This document shows, piece by piece, positions 27,529-35,465 of a DNA stretch of 64,000 nt. A model generated the notes under the pieces. The model ran no database searches and was not told the DNA's origin. It saw only the letters and a list, made by a program, of their open reading frames with translations. A program made the position numbers and the translations under genes. The stretch's first letter is position 1, and the number at the start of each line of letters is the position of its first letter. The DNA lies in contig JAPWJW010000001.1 of assembly GCA_028283825.1 (NCBI GenBank), positions 124,001-188,000 on the forward strand, in the 5' to 3' direction. The stretch is from Azospirillaceae bacterium (GTDB taxonomy: Bacteria > Pseudomonadota > Alphaproteobacteria > Azospirillales > Azospirillaceae).

Positions 27529-28577
27529 GCTACGTTCCCCGCTGTGGCGCGCCAAACATGGTCGAACAGGCTATCCGGTGAGGGCCAAGGGGCGGCACGG
27601 GCCCGCTCGATTTCCGCCGCGACATGGGTGGCTGTCGTATCCGCCATGGTGTTCACGTCATCGACACCCGCCTGCCCGGTACGAACCAGATGGGCTGCCG
27701 CCCGACGAACCGGACAGCGCTCCAACCACAGGTCCAGTTCAGCTTTTGAACGATAGGTTCGTCCGGACTCATGGTCGAAAGCCGGGCCCACATGTTCCCG
27801 CCAGCGATACGTCATGCATTCCAGAAACACTGGCCCTCCGCCTGCGCGCGCGCGCAGCCGGGCCGCCGCCGCCGCTTTGAATACGGCCGCCACGTCGTTT
27901 CCGTCCACCTGGTCCGCCGTCACGCCAAAGCTGCGCACCCGGCCACAGAGGCTTGATCCCGGGGGTTGCCGCACGTCGGCCGGGCTCTCGGTCGAATACA
28001 GATTGTTTTCGCAGACCAGCAGGACCGGCAGGTGATGAAGGGCCGCGAAATTAAGGCTTTCATAGAACACGCCTTCTTCCAGCGTGGCGTCACCAAAAAA
28101 GCTGACCGCGACGGCGTCGGTGCCATCCATGGCGAAAGCCAGGGCACTCCCCACGGCTGTCGCCACCGTTTGGCCGAGGATGGCGCTGGAAATAATGAAG
28201 CCGCTATCGCGGGCGGTGAGGTGCACGGAACCGCCGCGCCCTCGGGAACATCCATCCTCACGGCCATAGATTTCCGCCGCCAGACGATAGACGCTGCCGC
28301 CACGAGCCAGATAATGATTGTGTGATCGATGGTGGCTGTACACGGCATCCGCCGGCGCCAGCGCTTGGCACACGCCCACCGCCACGGCTTCCTGGCCAGT
28401 GCCGAAATGGGTGGGCGTGCGCATCTCCTGTTCCTTGTAGCGGGATGCCAGCGTCTCCTCCGTCAGGCGCACCCGCAACAGGTCCTGGAAGGCCCGCGTC
28501 AGGTCGAGCCCCTCGCCACCGTCCACCAGGGGCGGCAGTTTCGAAAGGTCGGACGGGGTGGCAAGGGGGGGAAGCAT
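27525..28577 (-). CDS. TPP-dependent dehydrogenase/transferase E1 alpha subunit-like
   Basis: A 350-residue E1-alpha family protein. The region HFGTGQEAVAVGVCQAL, the SHHRSHNHYLARGG segment and the TPP-binding GDATLEEGVFYESLNFA followed by LVCENN are all present. A ribosome binding site AGGAG precedes ATG 28577. It needs the beta subunit at 26494 for activity. Sitting in a nucleotide-sugar cluster without E2/E3 genes, it is best read as part of a ketol-type C2 transfer enzyme. Confidence 0.82.
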   Translation of the reverse strand: MLPPLATPSDLSKLPPLVDGGEGLDLTRAFQDLLRVRLTEETLASRYKEQEMRTPTHFGTGQEAVAVGVCQALAPADAVYSHHRSHNHYLARGGSVYRLAAEIYGREDGCSRGRGGSVHLTARDSGFIISSAILGQTVATAVGSALAFAMDGTDAVAVSFFGDATLEEGVFYESLNFAALHHLPVLLVCENNLYSTESPADVRQPPGSSLCGRVRSFGVTADQVDGNDVAAVFKAAAAARLRARAGGGPVFLECMTYRWREHVGPAFDHESGRTYRSKAELDLWLERCPVRRAAAHLVRTGQAGVDDVNTMADTTATHVAAEIERARAAPWPSPDSLFDHVWRATAGNVA

Positions 28578-28873
28578 ATCATCTGCTCCTGTTTAAGCCG
28601 AACTTCACGACTGCCGGGGGGCAGCCGAAATATTGCGCCATGGGGTGGCATTTGATCGGTGAAGAACCAATCCATTGTACGTGTTGAGCCCGTCTCCAGG
28701 CCCCTGAACCCATAATCTTCGCAAGACATCGGGTATCCTGGAATCGACGAATGACAGGGCACCGATCCCGCGGTTGCGGCGTGGGCAAAGCCCATCCCTG
28801 TTTTGCATTCCCGTCCTCGACAGCGAATTGGTCGCTCGCCCTTTCAAATCGTCGGGCGATGCAATCGGTCGGG
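28578..28873 (-). other. Unassigned stretch between methyltransferase and E1-alpha genes
   Basis: This gap is unusual for such a tightly packed operon. All three minus-strand frames are largely open. The frame starting at ATG 28877 overlaps the methyltransferase stop by ATGA but gives a basic, low-complexity-like 90-residue product I do not recognise. Another frame ends in GAIFRLPPGSREVRLKQEQM next to the E1-alpha start. A decayed or frameshifted small gene is possible. Confidence 0.3.
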
Positions 28874-29560
28874 TCATGGCTGCCGCCCTATCACCTCAGG
28901 CCCCGCCTCCATGACTGTCCAATACCAATCCCCCCTGTACCCGGCCTCATCGAACAGCGCCCGCCACTCTTCAGGGCGGCACCAGGTCTTTGCGGCCAGC
29001 ATCCAGTCCTGAAAGATCTGCCGCTCGACCTCGGTACGGTAGGCGTCGACCTGAACAAATCCCCCGCCGGGCGCCACCCGCCGCATCTCGCGCAGCGCAG
29101 CCAAACAGCCCTCAGGCTCAAGATTATGGATGGTGTTGATGGACAGGGCCAAAGTGAAGGCACCGTCGGGAAACGGAAGCCGATCGCAATTGCCGCGGAC
29201 CAGTCGTCCACGGACATCGGGGTGGCTATTGGCCAGAGCGTAAGCAGAGATATCCAGGCCCCAAACCTCCAGGCCAGGCAGTTGGTCCGCGAGGTCCTTG
29301 ACCAAAAAGCCTTTGGCGCAGCCAATGTCCAAGACCCGGTCGCCCGGCTTCAAATCCCAGCGCTCAATGATGTCGTGGGCAACCTGCACCCAGCGCCCGT
29401 CGTAATGATAACCGCCATATCCCCGGCTGCGCGGCCCATCGAAATAGTCAAATCCGAACTGCAAAGACAGACGCCGATTTTCCTCTTTATCGATTAAACG
29501 GGCGCCGACATCACGAACGACTTTCGGAACCGATCGCAGCAGGTTGAATTCCTCCGCCAT
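28874..29560 (-). CDS. SAM-dependent class I methyltransferase
   Basis: A 228-residue Methyltransf_11/25-type enzyme. Motif I VLDIGCAKGFLVKDL is near residues 75-90, an acidic residue follows at LEVWGLDISAYAL, and the post-motif segment has LREMRRVAPGG. An N-terminal extension of about 55 residues contains YGGYHYDGRWVQVAHDI. In this cluster it probably O- or C-methylates a nucleotide sugar or glycan. It starts one base after the stop of the 81-residue gene upstream. Confidence 0.8.
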   Translation of the reverse strand: MAEEFNLLRSVPKVVRDVGARLIDKEENRRLSLQFGFDYFDGPRSRGYGGYHYDGRWVQVAHDIIERWDLKPGDRVLDIGCAKGFLVKDLADQLPGLEVWGLDISAYALANSHPDVRGRLVRGNCDRLPFPDGAFTLALSINTIHNLEPEGCLAALREMRRVAPGGGFVQVDAYRTEVERQIFQDWMLAAKTWCRPEEWRALFDEAGYRGDWYWTVMEAGPEVIGRQP

Positions 29561-29561
29561 T

Positions 29562-29807
29562 TTACCCCCGTGCCGTCAGACGGTCGCGGTGCATGTGCAA
29601 CCAAAGCGCATACCCGTCGTAGGGCGCCACCAGAGCCTCCGTCTGTAGCGACCGGGCGTCAAATACGCCAAGGCCCTGCCCTTCGCGCACCGTCAGCCGC
29701 GTCTCTTCGCCAGGCGGCAGCCGAGCCAGGAAAAAGGCCCGCGAAATGCCCGGTCGCCCACAGAACGCCATCTGAAAATCAAACCGGGTATCGAAGGCCT
29801 CCATCAC
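29562..29807 (-). CDS. Small hypothetical protein of sugar cluster (81 aa)
   Basis: An 81-residue protein whose ATGATGG start overlaps the stop of the SDR gene upstream, arguing that it is translated. It is not recognised. The pattern AFFLARLPPGEETRLTVREG and the C-terminal GYALWLHMHRDRL resemble the C-terminal half of a Nudix-like fold, but no Nudix box is present. It could be a truncated Nudix protein or a small accessory subunit. Confidence 0.5.
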   Translation of the reverse strand: MMEAFDTRFDFQMAFCGRPGISRAFFLARLPPGEETRLTVREGQGLGVFDARSLQTEALVAPYDGYALWLHMHRDRLTARG

Positions 29808-30682
29808 TCTCCTTCCATCATGTCGGCGTGAACCTTGGCCAAGCCCTGATCCAGCGGCGTGAAACGGAAATCGGGGAACGCGCGGCGCAAGGCGGAGATA
29901 TCAAAATGCCGATGGGTAGCCGGCGTTTTCCGCGGCGTGCAAATGATGTCGACGGGACGTGTGAAGCAGGCCGCGACGCGGTTCGCCAGGTCGTGATAGG
30001 AAACCGATTGCCCGGTCGCAAGGTTGAGCAAGCCGGTGCTCCTGGCGGCCAGGGTGCGTAAAATCAGTTCCACGACATCATCGACCAGGATGTGGTCCCG
30101 GCGTTCCTCCCCATCGCCAAAAAGGGTGATGCGGCCGTCCGCGCGCGCAACACGGCGTAGGCGATTGGGGCCGTATGAGTTGTGTGTGTCGGCAGCGCCA
30201 TAGATCAAAGTAGGGCGGAGAATGGCCAGGGGCGTATCCAACGGCTTCAGCATCAGTTCGCGCGATAGATGCATGGCCGCATAGAGGTCACCCGGCTCCG
30301 CCGCGGTCGCTTCGTCCACGGGGCTGTCAGCAAAAGGATACACCGCGTCGCTGCTGACATAGACGAGATGGGCCGAAGGCACTGTCTCCAGCGCGCTGGC
30401 CACGGCGGCCCCCATCCGCAAATTGGCCATGAAGGGCGGAACACCCCGCCCCTTGTCGGGCGTCAGGGCAGCCAACAGGACGAGACTATCGCGCGGCTGT
30501 AGCCGGTCAGCCAGCAGCCGTCCGGCGTCGGGCGCCGCAAGATCCAGCTCCTGACGACCAGGCGCCAGAACCGGGACGCCCTGCTCCCGCAATCGCTGCG
30601 TCAGGAGACGGCCGACAAAGCCCCCCCCACCCAGGATTACAACGCGATCGAGATGAACCGGCAGGGGAGAATGGATCAGCAT
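29804..30682 (-). CDS. NAD-dependent epimerase/dehydratase-like SDR with altered active site
   Basis: An extended SDR (about 292 residues from ATG 30682; ATG 30700 is an alternative that overlaps the upstream gene). The Rossmann motif is ILGGGGFVGRLL. The active-site region reads LVYVSSDAVYPF and then LYAAMHLSREL, so the YxxxK catalytic Lys appears to be replaced by His. C-terminal elements NLATGQSVSYHDLANRVA are typical of nucleotide-sugar SDRs. It may be a reductase or epimerase of unusual mechanism, or a binding protein. It belongs to the sugar cluster. Confidence 0.75.
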   Translation of the reverse strand: MLIHSPLPVHLDRVVILGGGGFVGRLLTQRLREQGVPVLAPGRQELDLAAPDAGRLLADRLQPRDSLVLLAALTPDKGRGVPPFMANLRMGAAVASALETVPSAHLVYVSSDAVYPFADSPVDEATAAEPGDLYAAMHLSRELMLKPLDTPLAILRPTLIYGAADTHNSYGPNRLRRVARADGRITLFGDGEERRDHILVDDVVELILRTLAARSTGLLNLATGQSVSYHDLANRVAACFTRPVDIICTPRKTPATHRHFDISALRRAFPDFRFTPLDQGLAKVHADMMEGE

Positions 30683-30683
30683 T

Positions 30684-31985
30684 TCACTTTTCTCGTGCAT
30701 CCAGAGGGTCGGACGGTGGAGCGCCCAATACGAAGTGGCGTAGGCCCGCCGCGCGCACGGCCGAGGTGGAAAGCAGCCGCCATGGGTCTATTACCGTCCG
30801 CCCCCCCAGCCTTTCAGCGATCCGCATCGGATCCAGGCGGCGGAATTCGGGCCAGGGGGTCATTATCACCAGGGCGCACGCCCCCTCGCAGGCATCCAGA
30901 GCATCGGCCGCACCGCGAAGGCCGGGGCGGGCCACCGCATCCGCCGGCACTTCCGGGTCCCACACCGCCACTTCCTTCCCGCCCAAGGCGTTCAGCAGGG
31001 CCAGGGCCGGCGAATTCCGGGTGGATCGGGTATTTTCCTTATAGGCCAGTCCAAGAACGGCCAGGCGCCCGCCGGGATCATCACGGAAGACATGCTCGTG
31101 CAGTATCCTCAACGCCCAGTCGCGCCGGCGGGCGGCGTCGCGGATCCAGACGTCGATCGAAGCAGCGCCGGCACCCGTTTCCCCAGCCAGGCGGCGAAAC
31201 CCGGCAAGGTCCCGTTCCAGATTGCCACCAGCGATGCCCAGGCCCGGCGTCAGATAGGCGTGCGGGCCGATACGCCTGTCCAGACGAAGCGCCGGCGCGA
31301 TTTCTCCCCAATCAGCCCCGATCCGTTCACAGAGGTCAGCCACCATGTTGGTGGTGGAGATGGACGAAACCAGGAATAGATTGATGGCGATCTTGCTCAG
31401 TTCCGCGCTTTCCCAGCCCATGGGCAGCAAGGGGCACCCGAACGCCGCCAGGAAATCGGCAAGGACGGAAGGCAAGGGGGCTGCCGGATCGGCGCAGCCA
31501 AGGATGAAACGCTCCGGCTGAAGGGCGCGCTCCACTGCCCGGCCAAAAATCAGCGTCTCGACCTGATAGAAGCGCTTTGCAACTGGGTGGGACAGTCCAC
31601 GGGTGAAACCGGGAGGCACCTGGCTCAACACCACCAGCACGGCTTCGGACGTCAGATTCCGCTCCGCAAGCGCGATCAGTTCCAGCAATATGGTCAGGTC
31701 GCTACGCCCTTGGGCATCCGTAGCCACATCGGGCGCCACATAGCAGAGCGGGACTGTTTCCAGATCCGATGGGTCGGAGGTGAAGCGCAGCCGAGCGGCA
31801 TGCGCCGCCAACAACTCCGGCAGATCCGGCTCCAACACCGGCAACCGTCCCGCCACCAGATCAGCAACCCGTTGCGCATCCTGGTCAAATGCCACAACGT
31901 CAAACCCCTTCGCGGCGGCAGCGGCGGCGTGGACGATGCCAAGATGGGTCATGCCCACAAAGGCGATGGACGGCCGTGTCGTCAT
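30684..31985 (-). CDS. UDP-glucose/GDP-mannose dehydrogenase homologue lacking the catalytic Cys
   Basis: A 433-residue protein with the three-domain layout of nucleotide-sugar 6-dehydrogenases: an N-terminal NAD domain (AFVGMTHLGIVHA), a central helical domain with ELSKIAINLF (Lys 197, Asn 201 conserved) and a C-terminal nucleotide-sugar domain (LAYKENTRSTRNSPAL). The motif normally GxGFGGSCFPKD reads GLGIAGGNLERD at 247-258, so the catalytic Cys is Asn 254. Without it, four-electron oxidation to a uronic acid is unlikely; a single oxidation of a secondary alcohol is more plausible. ATG 31985 overlaps the upstream stop by ATGA. Confidence 0.82.
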   Translation of the reverse strand: MTTRPSIAFVGMTHLGIVHAAAAAAKGFDVVAFDQDAQRVADLVAGRLPVLEPDLPELLAAHAARLRFTSDPSDLETVPLCYVAPDVATDAQGRSDLTILLELIALAERNLTSEAVLVVLSQVPPGFTRGLSHPVAKRFYQVETLIFGRAVERALQPERFILGCADPAAPLPSVLADFLAAFGCPLLPMGWESAELSKIAINLFLVSSISTTNMVADLCERIGADWGEIAPALRLDRRIGPHAYLTPGLGIAGGNLERDLAGFRRLAGETGAGAASIDVWIRDAARRRDWALRILHEHVFRDDPGGRLAVLGLAYKENTRSTRNSPALALLNALGGKEVAVWDPEVPADAVARPGLRGAADALDACEGACALVIMTPWPEFRRLDPMRIAERLGGRTVIDPWRLLSTSAVRAAGLRHFVLGAPPSDPLDAREK

Positions 31986-32917
31986 TGTGTCAAAGCCTCC
32001 CGCACCAGCGCGCTGAGCCGGGTCGCGATCCAAATATCGTTGTCAGTGTTGCTGCCGCCGGTGCGGCAGAGACGACGGAAGTGACCGTACTCGGCCTCCC
32101 AGGTCGGGTCGGAACGTACGAGTACGGTACTTTCCTCGTCCGGGCGACCGCTGGGCAGCACGCGCTCACGATGAATGAAGCTGGACGGCCCCCACTTGCA
32201 GAGCGAGCGGATGTGCGCGGACCCGGCTTCGCCGACGATGTCGCAGGTGAAGTCGTTCCGCCAGGATAGCAGGCTCATTTCCAATTCTATCCCGGGAACG
32301 CCGTCGCTCGCGATCACCACATGGTCGAAAGCGTTGTTCTCATACCGCCGGGCCGTGACCACGCGAAAAGGACCGCACTGGTCGCCGAACCAGAACAGCA
32401 CCGTGTCCAACAGGTGCGAACCCAGGTCTGCCAGAACGCCTGGGTCCTTGTCCCGCCAGGCGGAGTTTCGGACGTCCCGCGCGGTGCCGTTGCCATAAGA
32501 CATGCGGCAGCGGTAGATCCGCCCCAGGCCACCGCCGTCCAGTAGCGCCTTCATGCGAACGAAGTGCGGCTCGAAGCGATGGTTGTACGCCGTGTAGAGC
32601 GTTAGATTCCGCCGACTGGCCTCAGCCGCCAGTTCCGTCAACGCGTCCGGGTGGTCACCTACCAGCGGCTTTTCCACCAGGACATGCTTGCCAAGCCGCA
32701 GCAGATGGCGCAGCAGGTCCGGCTTCACGACATCTGGGGTGCAAACCAGGGCGGCGTCGTAGGCATCAGCCGGGATTTGGCCGACGTCGCGCCAGTCCGC
32801 CCGGTCATTGACCGGGTCGACCGTGCCGATACAGTCCTTGCCGGCGACCCGGCGGCGCTTTTCACCTTGGACGCCCAGGCCGATGACCACACAGCGGAAG
32901 GCGGCCGGTTCAGTCAT
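31982..32917 (-). CDS. Gfo/Idh/MocA-family oxidoreductase
   Basis: A 311-residue NAD(P)-dependent oxidoreductase. It has an N-terminal Rossmann segment VVIGLGVQGEK and the family motif EKPLV at residues 82-86, then a C-terminal sugar-binding domain with YGNGTARDVRNSAW and DLGSHLLDTVLFWFG. Members oxidise, reduce or eliminate at ring carbons of sugars and nucleotide sugars. It overlaps the HldE-like gene by 8 bases and the dehydrogenase-like gene by ATGA, so the three are probably used together. Confidence 0.85.
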   Translation of the reverse strand: MTEPAAFRCVVIGLGVQGEKRRRVAGKDCIGTVDPVNDRADWRDVGQIPADAYDAALVCTPDVVKPDLLRHLLRLGKHVLVEKPLVGDHPDALTELAAEASRRNLTLYTAYNHRFEPHFVRMKALLDGGGLGRIYRCRMSYGNGTARDVRNSAWRDKDPGVLADLGSHLLDTVLFWFGDQCGPFRVVTARRYENNAFDHVVIASDGVPGIELEMSLLSWRNDFTCDIVGEAGSAHIRSLCKWGPSSFIHRERVLPSGRPDEESTVLVRSDPTWEAEYGHFRRLCRTGGSNTDNDIWIATRLSALVREALTQ

Positions 32918-34457
32918 AGCTGATGTCCCGTTCAGCCTTGTCGATGCGGCTTAACAGTTCCTTGGGCGTGATCGGCATGTTGCCATCGTGCTGGCATTCC
33001 AGACCCGCGGCGAAGCATCCGAGGATACTGGCGATGACCTCGCTGCCGGTTACCGCCATGGCCAACGACGCGTATGCCAGCAAGGCGTCACCCGCCCCAA
33101 CCGGATCCGTTATCTGGTCGGCGAAGCTGTCCAGTATGAAAAAGCTCCTGGTGTCGTGGCCGGCCTGACGGAAGGTGATCATGCCCCGCTCGCCCAGCTT
33201 CAGCATCAGGGTTTTGCAATCCGCCCGTTTGAACAGTTCCGAGCCCAGAGGGCGGACGGTCGCGTCCTGGTCCCCCAGGGCGAACCGGGCCTCCCGTTCA
33301 TTCGGCGTGATGAGGTCGAATCCCGGGAAATCGAGGATATTCCCCCACCGGCTGGCGACCTGACTGTCGGCAACGCGATACGCGCCCTCCGGAATCGCAT
33401 CGATGAAGGCGGGAATGCTATCCCGGTTGAACACGCCGTGACGGAAATCCGAGAAGATGACGACATCGGCCGGCACCTCGCGAAGCTGGGCCGTCAGTTG
33501 CCGCAAAATCCGCTCGGATATGGGGCGGTTATCCAGCGTATCGATCTTCAACATGCGATAGCCACCGACCACGACGGCGTTCTTGTTGGTGGTCGGCCGG
33601 GTGGGGTCGATCACCGCGCGGCAGTCCACGCCGGCGGCATCGAGATCGTTGAGCAGATGGTCCCGAAATGCATCATCCCCCAAGACCGTGGAAAAGGTCA
33701 CTTTCGCACCCGCCGCCTGCAGGTGCTTGGCAACGATTGCCGCCCCGCCGGAAAAGTCCTGCTTGCTCTCATAGCGGACGCTCATTGTCGGGGTCTTGGT
33801 CATGCCTCCAATCATGCTGCATTGGGTATAGCTGTCGATGATGGTGTCACCCAGCACATGCACCCGCAGCCCGGCCATCCGCGTCAAGGCGCCGCGCAAA
33901 TCCTGAAAACCGATCTGCTCCGCCTCCATTAACAACATCAGCTTTTCCAGGGCGATGTTGGGCGGAGCCATCTCGATAAGCGCGCTGGAGGAATAGACGA
34001 TATCCCCTGGCGTGAAGATCATCTCCCCGCCATAGTTTTCCAGCGCATTAATTTCTTCCTGGGTCTTGGGATGGACCGATCCCTTGACGTATTCGTATCC
34101 CTTCGCGAAATAATCCGGCTGTATTTTCCTAATATTCTCGATCGGCGTTGGATTCTGGTCAACCAACACCCAGTCGACCAGTTCGAAAGCAGCGATATTC
34201 AAGGCCCGCAGGTCTTCGGGCACATAGGGCCGAACGTTCCCTTTGCTGATATGCTGATCCGCCGTCAGGCTGACAATCAATACGTCGCCCTTCGACTTCG
34301 CGTAGATCAGATGCCGCAAGTGTCCAGGATGGACGACATCGAAGACGCCGTGACACATGATGACTTTCTGGTCGCGCGGCCGATCACCGATAAGCGCACG
34401 CAGTTCGTCCGCCGTCTTGATCTTCTTGCGATAGCGAAAAAGCGTCGCTTCTTCCAT
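32910..34457 (-). CDS. HldE-like bifunctional sugar kinase/nucleotidylyltransferase with reversed domain order
   Basis: A 515-residue two-domain protein. Residues about 28-165 form a cytidylyltransferase-like domain (CHGVFDVVHPGHLRHL, HPGH at 43-46). From about residue 195 a PfkB-type kinase follows (GDTIIDSYTQC, then DPVGAGDALLAYA near 455). In E. coli HldE the kinase is N-terminal and the nucleotidylyltransferase C-terminal; here the order is swapped. Expected chemistry is phosphorylation of an aldose-phosphate at C1 and, after dephosphorylation, coupling to ADP, CDP or another nucleotide. It fits with the SIS isomerase and GmhB-like phosphatase in the same operon. Confidence 0.87.
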   Translation of the reverse strand: MEEATLFRYRKKIKTADELRALIGDRPRDQKVIMCHGVFDVVHPGHLRHLIYAKSKGDVLIVSLTADQHISKGNVRPYVPEDLRALNIAAFELVDWVLVDQNPTPIENIRKIQPDYFAKGYEYVKGSVHPKTQEEINALENYGGEMIFTPGDIVYSSSALIEMAPPNIALEKLMLLMEAEQIGFQDLRGALTRMAGLRVHVLGDTIIDSYTQCSMIGGMTKTPTMSVRYESKQDFSGGAAIVAKHLQAAGAKVTFSTVLGDDAFRDHLLNDLDAAGVDCRAVIDPTRPTTNKNAVVVGGYRMLKIDTLDNRPISERILRQLTAQLREVPADVVIFSDFRHGVFNRDSIPAFIDAIPEGAYRVADSQVASRWGNILDFPGFDLITPNEREARFALGDQDATVRPLGSELFKRADCKTLMLKLGERGMITFRQAGHDTRSFFILDSFADQITDPVGAGDALLAYASLAMAVTGSEVIASILGCFAAGLECQHDGNMPITPKELLSRIDKAERDISYD

Positions 34458-35465
34458 TCAACTCTCCTGGGAAAGCATGGCGAACCAGGTGCGGGTGGCT
34501 TCGGCGATCCGATCCGGGGTCCAAAGCGGAGCGTCGCGCCAATAGTCGATGTCAGCCAAAACCTTGGCCACCCCTTCCTCGAATGAAACCAAGGGTGCCC
34601 ATCCCAGATCATCACGGATGCGGCGGGTGTCGGCCCACGTGCAATCAGGCTCCCCGGGGCGCTTGGGCAGGTGCGTGACCGATCCACCCCCCATCAGCTC
34701 GACCAGCCGATTGACGGACTGGGGCGCCGACGCCCCAAGATTCCAAATATGGCCAACCAGATCAGTACGGGCAGCCGCCAGGAATGCGGCCGCCACATCG
34801 CTCACGTACAGAAAATCCCGGGTCTGGGCGCCATCACCCACGACGGTAAAGGGATGGTTGGCCAGCTTTTGGCGCAGGAACACCCCGAATACGGCGCCAT
34901 AAGCTCCGGAAGTCCGGGAGCGCGTGCCATAAGCGTTGAAAATGCGAATGCTGTTGACCGGCAGCCCATAGACCCGGTGCCAATGCAAACAAGCCTGCTC
35001 GCCCTGGTACTTGCTCAAAGCGTACGGGTAGCAGGGGTCGATCGGGTGGTCCTCATCCGTTGGCACGGTCGCCAGCCCATAGCAGGACGACGACGCCGCA
35101 TATACCAACTTGCCCACACCAGCCGCCCGGGCCGCCTCCAGCACCGCCACCGTTCCCTGGACGTTGACTGACATGTATTCGGCCGGCCGTTCGATCGACG
35201 GAACGATGTCACCGATACCTGCGAAATGCAGGACGATCTCGGCGCCGCGGAACAGGGCATCATCGGGTGCAAGTTGACGGATGTCGCGGGAGTCCACGCG
35301 CAAATCGGGATTATGGTGATGGGCGGCCAAGTTTTCCAGCCGCCCGCCCGTCATGTTGTCGATGACATGGACACGATAGCCCGCAGCCAGGGCGGCATCG
35401 ACGGCATGGCTGCCGATGAAGCCCGCGCCACCAGTAATAACGGCGAGGGGGTGGGATGCGCTCAT
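34458..35465 (-). CDS. Nucleotide-sugar epimerase/dehydratase (extended SDR)
   Basis: A 335-residue extended SDR. The Rossmann motif TGGAGFIGSH starts near residue 11, the catalytic area reads YAASSSCYGLA with YPYALSKYQGEQ (YxxxK intact), and the nucleotide-sugar-binding part has FNAYGTRSRTSGAYGAV. ATG 35465 overlaps the stop of the preceding SDR by ATGA. It resembles UDP-glucose 4-epimerases and related enzymes. Substrate is presumably the NDP-higher-sugar made by this cluster. Confidence 0.85.
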   Translation of the reverse strand: MSASHPLAVITGGAGFIGSHAVDAALAAGYRVHVIDNMTGGRLENLAAHHHNPDLRVDSRDIRQLAPDDALFRGAEIVLHFAGIGDIVPSIERPAEYMSVNVQGTVAVLEAARAAGVGKLVYAASSSCYGLATVPTDEDHPIDPCYPYALSKYQGEQACLHWHRVYGLPVNSIRIFNAYGTRSRTSGAYGAVFGVFLRQKLANHPFTVVGDGAQTRDFLYVSDVAAAFLAAARTDLVGHIWNLGASAPQSVNRLVELMGGGSVTHLPKRPGEPDCTWADTRRIRDDLGWAPLVSFEEGVAKVLADIDYWRDAPLWTPDRIAEATRTWFAMLSQES

